Assembly (NCBI GenBank): GCA_019722365.1
Contig: JADFUC010000759.1
Coordinates: 992,001-1,056,000 of the forward strand
DNA: 64,000 nucleotides
From: Lithospermum erythrorhizon
Taxonomy: Eukaryota > Streptophyta > Magnoliopsida > Boraginales > Boraginaceae
Direction: 5' to 3'
Every line of letters begins with the position of its first letter. Positions within the stretch are counted from its first letter, which is position 1. The position numbers and the translations under genes are program-made. Shown piece by piece: positions 50,228 to 62,648 of this stretch. The notes beneath the pieces were generated by a model. The model did not search any database and had not been told where the DNA came from. It saw only the letters and a program-made list of their open reading frames with translations.

Positions 50228-50727
50228 TAATATACGCCTTTATATAAAAACTCAAGAAGACGTAATTGATGGAATCTACTTACCTGCCATTCCTTAAATA
50301 GTCAACCTTTGATTTGATTTATATGATATTTTTACTCTATAATAATACTAAAACGTGTGTCATCCATGTGAGATTAATTAATAAGACCCAGGAAATTGTT
50401 TTGCAATAATGCTGTTTAATATTGTGCTTATTATTAGCCATGAGATTACTGTTTTAGAGATTCTTTAAAAAAAGTGTAAGAAATCTCCTTTATCCCAGGA
50501 ATTTCGCTAGAAGGAGGTGAATTGCGGGATGTCTTCCCCGGTAAATTAGGAGACGGAGAGAGCTAAGCTACTTGGCTTGATGAGATTACATCATTGCATT
50601 GATTGACATACCGTATGAAGAGGTTAGGATCGCGTTCTTATTTCGACACATTCTTGGTTGAATTATCTGTGAGACAGTTTTAAGTTGTTAACATACTTAC
50701 CGATAGAGGAATACATAGTATTGAAGG

Positions 50728-50815
50728 TAGTAAAATAAGGAATTGTTCAATTAAAAATATCATTAGAATTGAACATATAGTAAAATAAGAAATTGTTCAA
50801 TTAAAAATATCACTA
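50728..50815. repeat. Tandem duplication, 50-bp unit
   Basis: TAGTAAAATAAGGAATTG and TAGTAAAATAAGAAATTG, each followed by TTCAATTAAAAATATCA, repeat with a 50-bp period. Confidence 0.7.
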
Positions 50816-51629
50816 AAGAAAAACTAACCTAATGTTCTCTCGCTCACTCGAATAATAGGGATGATGATAAATGTTGAGGGTTCAGCTCTAAAAAGCAAAT
50901 TGGTAATGGGGAGTAGTTTAAAAACTTTATATATTAATTAGGAAATGCAGCACGTATCGATGTGGGGCCTGCAGGCTTGGCTTTTCACTTAGCGTGTAAT
51001 TACTCGCCGAGCGATATTATCTTTGCCGGCGTTAATTAACGAATGATGTGCTCATTAGTCTATTATATGGAAATATATTTTAACATGCTATCGAACATAA
51101 GATTTTGAGATATAACAATTTCCGTTGCCTCGATGGATGACTTACCACCACAAAGTCACCGTCGATCGCTTCCTCCTTTTTTTTCTCGTACTATTTTGTT
51201 TAAGTTACAAACTTTTTTTTTCACTATATGAGAATACGGTCTATTTGGTAAATTTAATCAAATTAACTTGGCTGCATTCTATTACAAGACTAAGTTTGAT
51301 TTATGTTTTAGTTTTTTTGTTTTGCTCATTTGTTTTTTGTCTTTTGCCAATGAATAAAAAGGATTTAATTTTTTTTTTGTTGGCTTTAACTAGTTTCATC
51401 CCTGCGATACAACGGATCAGCCAAGGCTTGAGTTTTATTATTCTTCATTAACGCATATATTTCATCCAGCCTAAATTTAGGAATTTGTTTTGCGATGTTT
51501 TGAGTAGGTGATTAAAACCACTCATATATTATTTTTTGTGCTGTTATCTTTTTTGAATAAAAATGATTTTGATTTGATATTAGAGCCCTAACAGATTAGA
51601 TAAATTCTTTTATTAATTTTATTGTTATT

Positions 51630-52124
51630 ATTATTATCTGGGATCCAGCGAGATGTTGGGGACCCATTATCTGGCGAGTCCAATACGCACTTAGGATCTA
51701 GCGATATGCTTGAACCCCTTATTATCTATGATATGACTAGGATACCATGAAATATTGGAGTCTCTCATATTTATTGTCTGACGAGTCCTATATGCATTGA
51801 CTGACGAGTCTAATACACACTTATCTACTATCCGGCGAGATGCTGGAGCTTTTTATTATGGCGCAGGTTGTAGCGGTTTAAGCAACCAATTGACGACGAT
51901 AGTTATCTTATTTTCAAATTGTACATTTATGTTGTGCACGCTTCAACTTGAGGGAGGGTATTGAGTAGGAATGATCCGGAAATATTATTGATATTAGGGT
52001 TAGTTTATTATTAGGTCGAACTCAATTATATTAGGTTTAATTTATTTACCTATAAATAGAGGCACTTATTTATAATTATCATCACAATTATTATCAATAA
52101 AATTCTCTCTCTATAATTTAACCA
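51630..52124 (+). mobile_element. 3' end of an LTR retroelement: polypurine tract plus short LTR
   Basis: A polypurine run AGGGAGGG (51951-51958) is followed by an LTR-like block from TGAGTAGGAATGATCCGG (51962) to TTTAACCA (52124), 163 bp, with CTATAAATAGAGGCA as TATA box and a CT-rich end. Upstream (51640-51860) are diverged repeats of a CTGGCGAGTCCAATACGCAC-type unit. The layout CTTGAGGGAGGGTATTGAG is typical of plant copia 3' ends. No 5' partner LTR is present in the window. Confidence 0.55.
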
Positions 52125-53478
52125 TTGGAGTTGCAGGCTTAAGTTTAGTTGGTGTGTCTTATTGTGTCATCTCAAACTAACTTGCAAGAATTTACATGGA
52201 ATCATGGTTGGACATTTCGAATAAGTTAACAAGTTAGTTCAGATAAGTTTGAATGGTCAATCTCAATTACGTAACTCCAAAATTTAAATAGTGACAAAGA
52301 TATGATAAGTTGATTGACATTAACAACCATTTTGATCAAGTAGTTTTAGTTGTAAAATCGTGGAATATTGTATTTTGGATTGATATTTAGTGACATTTTT
52401 TAGTTTGGATGGTATGTAATATTACAATTTGTTAACACTCTACATTACACTTGTTAAAATCTGACACAATTTTCGTAAAAATGAACAAGACACATGATAA
52501 GAAACCAATTATGCTATTAATCAAAGTCGACCAATTTGTACCAATTTATGACATGAATACACAAGTTGTTATATTTTTTTAAAAGATATTAGATTTGTGG
52601 GTATATTTTTTTTAGAAGACATTAGATTTGTTCCCACCTCTTAGGTCTTATGTATTAAGAGAGTATTTTTATAATTGATGGTCATGCAAGAACCCCGTTC
52701 GACTATATAATTTGGATGACTTTCTTACCTCATATTATTATATTTAAAATAATCCTTTTCAATTAAAAAGTATGACAAAATAATGTAAAATACTAATATT
52801 GAAATGTATAACAGTTACATCAATCACTCTTAAGCTAGTCATCATAGTGAGTACTGAGTAACAATGCCAAGAATTTTTGAGATGTCGATCTAAAAAAGAA
52901 AATGGTATGTAATATGAATATTCTGCCTAATCCTTCAACTCTTATTTGTCGGCATTTGGCGTGATTTTAGCTTTGTATCAATCAAAATTGATCTGACTTG
53001 GACTTACCTTCTAATATTTAAACTTGTATAGACATCATTTTCACATATTCAAGTTAAAAAGTTCCAAGAAATAAAAATATCATCAATCTCAATATCAACA
53101 TGCTTCAATGTCTATGCCTAGCGGGGTAAGAGGATAGGATTGTATGTTGCCTTATCCATGTGATATCAAGGAGGCTGTTTCCGAATTGACTCAAGAGTAA
53201 AATACATACAATATCTACTACTTCACAATATAAAAGAAGAGTAGGTAGTATTATGGAAAGATCATCAATGAAGACCAAATAACCCTTTTATTTTAAGACT
53301 AGGATTGGTTTACAGCAGTCTACCATATTAGGTAAAGAAAAAGTACCTTAACTTGATGGTCCAAAAATCACATATGAATTTGTAGATCATGGTCAAACCT
53401 AAGTAGATAGAAGTGCCACGTGCCGCGATATGCTTGGCCGAGGAACTCATTCGTTGACCAATAAAATGTGTGAAGCCT

Positions 53479-56400
53479 TCAGCTTTGCCTTAAGACAGGG
53501 TCCAAAACATAATGCCCCAGCCTTCCTGTTCTATACAAGTTGATTAGTTTTGTGGCAACTTTTGCATGACCATCTTCCTTCAGATCCTGAGGAATATGAA
53601 AGGCTTTCTGCAAAAGTCTGAGTTCTGTTTCGATGAGTTGTGCTAAATCGTCTTCACTTCCCAGATCACCATCGAAAGAAGAAATTGCCTCGTATAGAGT
53701 TTTCCGAACATTATTCACCACAAAATCCTGTAAATACATATACAGCAACTCTAATAAGATTAGAGACTTAAATTCATCTTGAAAGTTCCTGAACTGCATT
53801 AGAATGGGGATAGGTATCAACATCATTCAGTGAAATAGTATATTTTCGTTCTGCCCTTCTAATATGGAAGGATAATTAAAATATAAAGATATATCTATTG
53901 AGCTTAAATCATTACTCATAAACGATTCTTTAGCCAAAGTCTAAAGGCATTTGGGACTCACACTTACTGCAACCATCGTGACGATATAGTCCACTATGAT
54001 CAGATATATCCTACTTCGAATAACTTCGTTTGACAAAGGGAGGCATATTATTCTATATATGTGAAACGAAATAATCAATGCATGATTAAATTTATGTTCA
54101 TCAAGATATATATTAAGGAATCCTGAGGGCATGAGTGGATCGATATTGGGAGAGAAGAAAAGTCTTAACTAATCATTTCTAAGAGATAATATACATAACA
54201 TGTACAAGATTTCATTGTTTTATCTTTTCATTCATGGTTTGATACTTGCAAAACCGAAGTTTTCTTCCAAAAGAGAATTGAGAACTAAGTTTACTTCGAT
54301 TTCCAAAGACTCTCAGAAGAACCGTCTACCTCTATGTTCCCTTTAATGATACATTAGAAAGATTTACAAGCCTGTCAGGTGAAGTTTTCAACATTTCTAT
54401 CCGAATATCACCAATACCTGTGTGTGATCTGATGGATATTGCCTCCTTAGTCTGGTGTCTGATTCAGAGCTATTAGAGATATCCTTGTTGGAAAATTTCT
54501 CCCATTTCGGGTACTCCTTACCCAAGTTAAGGATGGATAGAAAATATTGAGCAAGTTCTGTTGGTCCAACTATAATGTCATCAATGGCTCCTGCATGTAG
54601 AATTCAGATTTAAGCATAAGGGAAAAATGTCCGATAGCAAGATCTGATCATGTTTCTTCTTTTAAGATACCTGTTAAAGCAAGTTTGCAGCAGACTTCGG
54701 CATCTAAAATCTCAGGCGACAAAACGCCAGGAGTATCCAACACATATATGTTGGGATGACTAGCAATCTGGATAAAATATATCTGAAGTATCAATAAAAG
54801 GAACAACAAAGAACAGCATCAACGAAACTAAAATTGAGAAACCTTCATTTATATGTCTAGAAATGTAAAAGTGCAATTAATTGATCTGCCCCTGTCTTTT
54901 TATGAGATAGTTTAAGATGACATATTTTATAATTTTATGAATAAAAAAGAATTGAAGTTATAGGAATGATCTCAAGCAAATCATTGAACGCTAAGAGAAT
55001 CGCCTTATCCTTTTTTTTATGTTGACCAAGAGAAAAAAGAAGGGTTCCAGTATCAACCAACAAGAATGCCGCATACCTTTAAGCTGCTAATATTTTTTGT
55101 ATCCCCTGGATGCGGACTAACTACCCCGTGCTTTAGCTTTCCTTTCTCTATATTTCAACAGACATCCCATTATGCAAAATATTCTAGTCAATTTGCTCAA
55201 GCTAAAACAAAATTTAAAGGGAACACTATAGAGATACTTTACTGAGAAGCAACATACAAAGATATACCTGCAGCAGTGATTCTTCCCATCTGATGTAATG
55301 AGTTAGCAAGGGCAGACTTCCCAACATTAGGGATGCCAACTAGCATAAATGTTAAAGTATGTCTGGAACGCTCAGTCTTCAATAATTCCCTAACTCTTGC
55401 TTGAATAAAGTTCAGGAACTGCAAGTTGTTATCGCAAGCTATATAGGCGCAGAAGTACCGACAACCAACAAACTCATTTTAAGTAGATTGGAATAGATTA
55501 TAATCAGATACCATGTCATCGGTGAATGTATCACATAAAGATTTTACATGATAGCATCAAACAAAGGCCGCAACACTCACCTCTCTTATATTATCCTTAT
55601 TGTGTGCATTGACCCCGAAACAAATATTGTTCTGCTGCTCAAAGTACCTCATCCATTCCTGTATAATAGAAAACATCAAGTTTCTTCCATTTTACTTGTA
55701 ATGACAAATTTTTTTTCAGTATACAAGACAAACTTATTCACCTTCAGCTCTGAGCGATTAACAAGCTCCGCTTTATTTAAAACTACAATGTGTCTGGACG
55801 AAGTCGAGAAGTTTCTCAGCTCCTCATATGCTGAAGACAAAGGAATCTGAAAAGATAAAAAGTTGCAACTAAGGAACAAAGAGGGTACATCAACAGAAAA
55901 ATTCAAGACAATACATAAATTTGAGCCTGAACTTTCAAACTCTATAAGCAAACTCATGATTTCCCTAACATTTAACAGTCCATAATCACATTTTAGTTTT
56001 ATTCAAGTAGTGATTTCCATGTCTTGTGGAGTCGAAAATTTTCTATTCTTTGGCTCATAAATATAATGAAATAAATCAAAATGGCTCGTTACACTACCTA
56101 AGCTTATTATCTATTTTGAAGTAGTAGTCTTTACACTCCATCTTGAGTTAACTCGGAAACAACCTCCCTGTGATGAAAAGGGTTGGGTAGAATCCGACTC
56201 CCTTACCCTACTTAAGCGGGAGCATCTTTAGAGGCATTGAAGCATATTATTATTGTACAACAAGTCGCTTTCCATTTGATTATTATATTTTGGAAAATAA
56301 TTTTCAAGAAACATGCATAAGTTGAAATGATAATCTAAAGGAGAAACCGACACATATTGAATATATAAATCATACACTATGGTACATGGTCCTAACACCA

Positions 56401-56784
56401 TATATATACCGAGGTTCATCGTTGTAAAACCAATTGATGATAGAAGGAGTGTCCACGATCTTATTGATTACTCGATCCACTTGGACCACAGATTTTACAA
56501 GTGGCCTTACCACTTACAAACGGGACTGACTCATGATACCATTCATTTAGACATTTCATCGAACACAAATTAACTATACAAATTCTTGAATTTTTGTAAC
56601 ATTGAATTATGAATTTGTTTACCCTGGCATCTCTGACTTCAAGAACAAAATCTACTAAAGGAATGCGTTGAGCAATAGCTCTAGAAGCAGCAGCCATGTG
56701 AGGAGTGTACCACCAGCTTGAAGACTTGTTCTTTGCTATTTGCTTAACTGTATTACCTAACTTTTGAATTATAGTTGAAGTCAT
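53479..56784 (-). CDS. SIN2: DAR GTPase 2, mitochondrial (SHORT INTEGUMENTS 2 type)
   Basis: Eight minus-strand exons: 56784-56623, 55846-55742, 55658-55581, 55418-55268, 55147-55077, 54767-54671, 54590-54418, 53727-53479, all with GT-AG introns and matching phases, giving 361 residues. It is a circularly permuted GTPase: the DAR motif at 52-54 in VRDARIPLSS, G4-like NKAE (78-81), then G1 GIPNVGKS (143-150) and G3 DTPG (200-203). This is the YlqF/MTG1 family, which helps assemble the large ribosomal subunit. The Arabidopsis homologue SIN2 is mitochondrial and is needed for integument cell division in ovules. The N-terminal basic stretch fits mitochondrial import. The gene is complete. MTERF4 lies about 680 bp upstream on the same strand. 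Confidence 0.94.
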
Positions 56785-57463
56785 AACGAAGTCAAACTAG
56801 AGTGTGTAGTTGGAAGTTCTTTTTTTTAGTTTAAACCTCGTCTTGGGGATTTCGTGTTAATAAAATCAAAATAAATTATTAATATAATAGTTTTGAGATG
56901 GAAAACCCGAAAAACGAAAAAATAGGTAATTATGTGACTTGTGTAGTTGGAAATTGTTAGTACATGAGATACTAAGGTCACAATTATAATTCCATTATTG
57001 GTATAATAGTTTTTGATGAATTAGGGACTATGTTCACTTCAATTCAACTCATTTCACCTTTTCTATATTAATTCTAAAGATTCACTTGAACATCAATCCA
57101 TTACTTCATCAATCACTAAACACAACAAAATTCTGAATTCACCATTGAATATTCAATATATATATGGTAACAGATACATAAGCACTATGGTTGCCCTTCA
57201 AACAGATCATTGATGTACATAACAAACAAAACATTGTGAAACATAAAACTTTTGAATGAGTGGTCATGAAGACTACACTACCAAAACACCCATCCTTGTC
57301 GGGGGAGCCATCTCGTTATGCTTCAAGGTGAAACATCGACGACCTGAAGTAACCCTAGAACATGTTACCCTTTGTAAATCGTCTCTCAGGATGCATATGA
57401 GCATTAATGACGTCAACGCCTGTCGAAAGAAGACATTTCCTGGTCACTTTCATCCCCTGTAGA
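56785..57463. other. Intergenic gap between SIN2 and MTERF4
   Basis: Holds the SIN2 5' flank and the MTERF4 3' UTR. No other feature seen. Confidence 0.5.
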
Positions 57464-59029
57464 CTATAGTGAAACAGTACGTCGGTAGAGTATTTCCTGG
57501 TCGCTTTCATCCTCGTCTTCTGATACCATATCATTTCCTCGTAGTTCTAACTTCCCGCCCATATGAAATGATGGACAAAAACTATTCACCTCCATGTAAT
57601 TACCATACAGTCTCTCTTCAAATCTCTTGTCACTACAGTTGAGAAACCAAGCCAATGATGATTGTATACCTTTGGCCTGAAGGCTCTGATATCTAGGTTT
57701 GATCCTCGACTCCAATCTATAAGTAAAGTATTCGGGAAACTCCACTAGCTCCTTCAATGGCTTTCCAATTTCACTCTTGAAGAAGTAATAGCTAATTTTC
57801 ATGAGTGCAACTGGCACGGCAACTAACTGAGGACACTTCACCATCATTTTAGCCACATCCGCAGAAGAAAATCCCCTTCCAAGAAAAAACTCAACAGGCT
57901 TCATGATCAAACTTTGGTTGAGACTAATTATTTGGGGCATAGTTTCAACCACCCGAGCAAATCCATCATAATCAATTTTGAGCTTCAAGTTAAAGAACTG
58001 TTGAAACGATGACAATTTAGCCTTCAAAGGTAAACTAAGTATCTCCGGATATTGTGCAATAATCTTAGGAATCGCTTCCTTTCGAATTCCAAAACTACTT
58101 AAACAATCCACATTTGGCTTCACAGTCTCTTCAAGATCATATCCAAGTATATACACCCGTTTCTCCAACATCCTCGCCAGAATCATTCTTGGCAGACCCA
58201 ACGAGATCAAATAATCAACAAGAGGCTTAATCACCGTCCCAACTCGCATCCCCAAAAAGTAGGGATATTCTGTCACCATCGCCCCAATATCCCTTGGACA
58301 CACCCCAATACTCACCAAATACGCCACAGAAGTACTCATCGTCCCCTCAATCTTAAATCCTAAAAACTCCGGATACTTCATCAACACATGTCCAATATCT
58401 TCCTTCTCCACATCAAGCCCTCTCAAAAACTTAATAACCGGCTGCAACTCAATCACAACGCTAGCACTCAAACATTGAGGATGGCTCTTAACAAACTCCC
58501 CCAACCTATCTCTCGGTATCCCTACCTTCTCCAAGAAACTCAACACAGGAATCATATTCTTCCTCACACTACACCCCAACATCAATGGATACTCGTTAAT
58601 ATCATCGATCTCCAAACCTAAACTCTTCAAGAATTCGACACGTTCTCGCATTACATCAACAGATGATGGCAATTCCAACTCCTCCAACTCATCAGGAACT
58701 ATTCCTATAGACTTTAAATAATCACAAATCATGACCCTAGAAAGTAGCTTCTCTTTTTGCCCTTGAACTGCCCCCCATGTAACAGTGGGCATTTGGTACT
58801 CAGGGAATTTACTACAACTAGTGGAAAATGATTGAAAATTTCCAAAAGCATCAATCTTTATTAATCTATGGCTTAAGAAATATTCTTTAAAATTTCCAAA
58901 AGCATGAATCTTTGTTAATCTGTGGCTTAACATATGTTTAAGGCAAAATTGTGAACATGGGTTTTGCTGTTTTTTTGTTATTGTTCTTACAAATACTATG
59001 GATTCTTTTTTTCTGAAAAAAGATGCCAT
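57464..59029 (-). CDS. MTERF4: Transcription termination factor MTERF4 (RUG2/BSM type)
   Basis: Intronless, 521 residues from ATG 59029 (MASFFRKKESIVFVRTITKK). The open frame extends 26 codons further upstream, but only via TTG. The N-terminus is basic and Ser/Arg-rich with few acids, as an organelle transit peptide. From about residue 110 there are tandem mTERF helix repeats with the recurring P-x-x-L pattern (EYPLMLGCSV, KYPEFLGFKI, EYPYFLGMRV, QYPEILSLPL, KCPQLVAVPV). The tail NDMVSEDEDESDQE and YRRTVSL is the acidic end characteristic of RUG2/BSM. In Arabidopsis this protein (RUGOSA2/BELAYA SMERT) is organelle-targeted and required for plastid group II intron splicing and embryo and leaf development. 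Neighbour to SIN2, another organelle gene-expression factor. A TATATATATA stretch lies about 60 bp upstream. Confidence 0.95.
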   Translation of the reverse strand: MASFFRKKESIVFVRTITKKQQNPCSQFCLKHMLSHRLTKIHAFGNFKEYFLSHRLIKIDAFGNFQSFSTSCSKFPEYQMPTVTWGAVQGQKEKLLSRVMICDYLKSIGIVPDELEELELPSSVDVMRERVEFLKSLGLEIDDINEYPLMLGCSVRKNMIPVLSFLEKVGIPRDRLGEFVKSHPQCLSASVVIELQPVIKFLRGLDVEKEDIGHVLMKYPEFLGFKIEGTMSTSVAYLVSIGVCPRDIGAMVTEYPYFLGMRVGTVIKPLVDYLISLGLPRMILARMLEKRVYILGYDLEETVKPNVDCLSSFGIRKEAIPKIIAQYPEILSLPLKAKLSSFQQFFNLKLKIDYDGFARVVETMPQIISLNQSLIMKPVEFFLGRGFSSADVAKMMVKCPQLVAVPVALMKISYYFFKSEIGKPLKELVEFPEYFTYRLESRIKPRYQSLQAKGIQSSLAWFLNCSDKRFEERLYGNYMEVNSFCPSFHMGGKLELRGNDMVSEDEDESDQEILYRRTVSL

Positions 59030-60473
59030 TTTTATGGGGGGTTTTTTTTTTATGTTTTTGTTAGTTAATTTATTGATTGAAACAGTGTATATATATATGG
59101 AGCTCAATTGAATAAATGAATTTATGATGGATTTATTATGCTAAACAGAGCAAGAAAACTGTATGAAATTGATATAATAAGCTGGTTTTTGCAGAAAATT
59201 TTACCTTATTTATCTCATTTGGAGAAGAAGAAGAAGAGAGCAAAGCTTCAGAATATTCATAAGAAAACAGAGAGAAGTTGGACAAATTGGTTCTCTTTAT
59301 TTCCTCTGTTTGTAAGGAATCGTGGTCGCGCAGCTCTCTTCGTCGAGTGCGTAGTAGGCTTACAGAATAATTAATGAAAGCAATCGCGTCATTTCAAAAT
59401 TGTAAAAGATTAAATGAAAAGAATGAGTCACCTTGATAACGACACATCGAGATCACTTGAGGAGGTCCTTTATTCAATCAACTTCGCCTTGCTTGTTGTT
59501 GGATATACCGTTCATGCACTTGCGTACTCTCTACGCGCCATGACTTTTGTATGACATACTGGAAGCCAAAAATGTATTGGTAGTGAGAAGCAATTTTCTT
59601 TTTTACTCAAATTACATGACAAGAGGTTTCATGATCGGATCCAAGATCAATCAATCAACATCATCATGGTCGAAGATCTTGGAAGAGGTTCTCGTCTAAG
59701 TGGATAGGGGGTCAAATAATACACGCTTTCACCCTTGTGAAACGGAGAGGTTGTTTCCAAATTGATTCAGAAGTAAAGTACGAATACTATCTACCATCTC
59801 AAAATAGATTTAAAAAAAACCTAAGTAGTGTAGTGATCCATTTTGATTTATTCTATTATATCCAAAAAGTAGAAAATGTAAAATCTTTGATTCCACGCGA
59901 CAACTGACAAACCCAAAAAAATTTCAAACATGAGACATCTACTAGACTACTACAACAGGGCAAGTAAACTCACTCTAGTTTTGCATTGTATCTCCAATCT
60001 TGTTTTTAGACAATACTTACATACCACATCGAACAATTGGAAATAAGTGATATTCTTTAAGTAGAACCAAGAAGCAACCCTGGTTGTGTTCGTAGAAAGG
60101 AGAGATGGTTGGCATCTCCCCCGACAGGGACGGGAACAGCTTTCGGGCTTTCCTTGTTACCACACATCCGGTTAAGGCTCTCCACCTCGGTGGATCTATA
60201 ACCCAATTTTTTTGTCCTTCTCGAGACAATATCGACCATCTTAGCGGAATGTAACAAAGAGTATATCATATTATCTATTTCCTCCTTTCGGTGCATTTTT
60301 CCAATCGGTCTACCGTGAACAATAACATCTACAATACATAAATCACATGGCACAGCTCTACAAATATTCAAACTTGAATTGCATTTCTCTGAAATGTACA
60401 TTGCTTGTTTATTACAGAGATTTATGTATCACTACAACTCAGTTGTGCAATGCAGCCGTGCTCGAGTTCAGAG
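59030..60473. other. MTERF4 upstream region and intergenic
   Basis: The MTERF4 5' leader and promoter are expected at 59030-59400. The open frames at 59138-59374 (+) and 60017-60401 (-) show no recognisable domain. The latter may be the 3' UTR of the small ORF at 60474-60731. Confidence 0.4.
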
Positions 60474-60731
60474 CTAACCATTGAGTTTTCTGGGCAAAAC
60501 TTGGGGAGATGGGGCTTCTGGTGATGGTGAATATGATATCGAGATAAGTTTAGACCGGTATCTTTCAGCTCCATCGTTGTTCAGGGTCTCGACATATTGA
60601 TCCTTCGGATTGCCTGTGACATGTCCCGTGGCATGGTTCTTTTGTGGTTCTGTGTATGACAATGCGATTAATGACTCTCGAGTCACTTCCTTCTCCAGGA
60701 TCTCCTTGAGACCGGTGTCTTTCCTATCCAT
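60474..60731 (-). CDS. Hypothetical 85-residue protein
   Basis: ATG 60731 to TAG 60474. An in-frame TAA directly precedes the ATG and a TTTGCAG acceptor-like site ends at 60751, so the start would sit in an exon that follows a spliced 5' UTR. The peptide is hydrophilic (MDRKDTGLKEILEKEVTRE) with a Ser/Pro-rich tail (SISYSPSPEAPSPQ). No domain recognised, no signal peptide or membrane segment. Support is only the plausible coding bias and the acceptor. It could also be non-coding sequence downstream of the lipase gene. Confidence 0.38.
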   Translation of the reverse strand: MDRKDTGLKEILEKEVTRESLIALSYTEPQKNHATGHVTGNPKDQYVETLNNDGAERYRSKLISISYSPSPEAPSPQVLPRKLNG

Positions 60732-60750
60732 TTAATTGGCGATCTTCGAC

Positions 60751-62648
60751 CTGCAAATATGAAGTAGTAGACAGAATAGTTGTAGGACTAAAACTTCTTG
60801 GGTATTAGCACAACTCATGGCACTAAAACATCATCAATTATGTGTACCTATTTTAGTTCAACTTCTTCCCTATTCAAAGTTATTGAGGAAGCATATTCTT
60901 CACTCAGATTCTAATATTCATTTTCAATTTTCATATTGTTAATAGGTACTGCTAATTCAAGGTTTCTAATGCTTGGACTCAACTCCATTATATACCAGCA
61001 ATTCAACACTACATTCTACATTCTTTAACATCATCATAAAAGTGGTCAAAGCCTCCACAATTTCAAGCTCAAGCATGACATTTAGCACCAAGTGCTTCAG
61101 TAGGAACAGTGTCAAATGTAACAATCTGCAACAGCTGACAAAGACAAACGGTAAGGCTGGACAGAGTTCCTGGTCGGTACACGGCGCTACAATCCTTGGA
61201 TAAGAACATCCATCCTAACCAAGATTTTTATATAGGGGATTACGAACGAATGGACATAAGAAAAATAATAAACAAAGTATAAAAAAATTAAGGGGCCAGA
61301 CCAAATATTTTTTTGGGAAAAATGTATATTTTTTAATAGTAAACATTTATTTTTCAAAAAATTAGGGGGTGACTGCTCCTCCAGGCGCTCTAAGGCTCCC
61401 CCTAGTTCCATCATTGCATAAATCGACCCTCATTCCGCCTTCATGTGGAACACCAAACATTTTCCAAGCTACCAACAGGATGTGTATAGGCAAAACTTAG
61501 CAATCCATATAAACCAAATTATGCTATCTATAAGTATTAATCAACCATTGAACTTCTAGTGTCACATAGTATAATTAATACTCAACTTCCTTCAACCTTA
61601 TCCAGCATAATCCATTAAACAAGCCACACTGAATATGCAAAGTTACAATATAAACAAAAAAAAAGCATTTCCTTTTGCTTGATCCAATCAACAACAATGA
61701 TACTAACATCATTTGTCACAAGAAATCAAATTGCCATAGTCCAAGAGAAGTCAAACCAAACAATAAACATTGAGCATAAAGCTTCAACATTAAATGCCAA
61801 CAACACATTAAAATAACATGCACATATATATTGAATCAAGAAAATATTCATGGGATATTCAAAGACTAGGATATATATTCTACCTTTGTGATGATTCTTG
61901 AATTTATTGTTTAGCTTTTTGTTTATTTTGAGATAGTTGACTGTTGTCTAAACGTTAGATATATGTTCTTGGATTTAATGAGAGTTGATTTGTCAATACG
62001 TTACACAAAATCTTTCCTTTTGTAGTAGGAAAATGATAAATAATTCCCTATAACTCCAAAGCAAATTAGGATACATAAGGTATAATTATAATCACAAATT
62101 CTCTTGCACATTGCATGTACATTAACAAGTTTGATAACTTTGTAACAAGTATAGTAATTAAATCCGCATTCAAATTAACAAGTTTACAAGTGAAACATGT
62201 ATTCGAATTATCAAACTTATAAATTCATGATGTTCTCTCCATCAACAAGTTTATAAACCAAAGTCTGTATTTGAATCATCAAACTCACAAGTTCAAAATG
62301 CATTCGAGTGATCAAGGTCCAATACCAAGCTGCAATCGAATTTCAAGCTTTCAAATGTAATATCTCGATAACAAGTTGTTGAGACTCTTGAATTAAATTA
62401 AGTTAGGAACATATGAATTTGTGACATTCCAGATATATAACAAATTAAACTTTACTATGGACTTTTGCTAAACTCTATGATAAGCTACTTTACAGTATAA
62501 TATAATCTTCACAGCAGAATGTCTCATATGATAATCTTTTGTGTGAAAGAATAAAATGACCTGATCCATGACCTAGCATTCCTGTGAGGCCTTCAATATC
62601 AAGAACCCTTCGAATTTCGCCATAGTATCCAATGATGTAAAAACGATA
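60751..62648. other. Intergenic or long 5' intron region
   Basis: AT-rich with no supported coding exon. If the small ORF at 60474 is real, part of this is its 5' UTR intron. The last few hundred bases include the lipase gene's 3' UTR. Confidence 0.4.

Larger units (their letters stand above)
45568..53478. other. Gene-poor intergenic region of 7.9 kb
   Basis: No convincing gene. Contains MITE-like elements (46748-47081, 47565-47790, 49459-50227), tandem duplications (46176-46490, 50728-50815) and a retroelement 3' end (about 51630-52124), each listed separately. The open frame at 51125-51451 is T-rich and starts at TTG. Confidence 0.45.

Noticed and set aside
51125..51451. 108-residue hydrophobic open frame on the plus strand
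   Set aside because: It starts at TTG, is almost purely Phe/Leu/Ser/Tyr from T-rich sequence and shows no family motif. Such frames arise from T-rich DNA.
60057..60401. 114-residue open frame on the minus strand
   Set aside because: Protein-like composition in part, but no domain, no clear promoter and a position suggesting 3' UTR of the small ORF at 60474. Kept out for lack of support.
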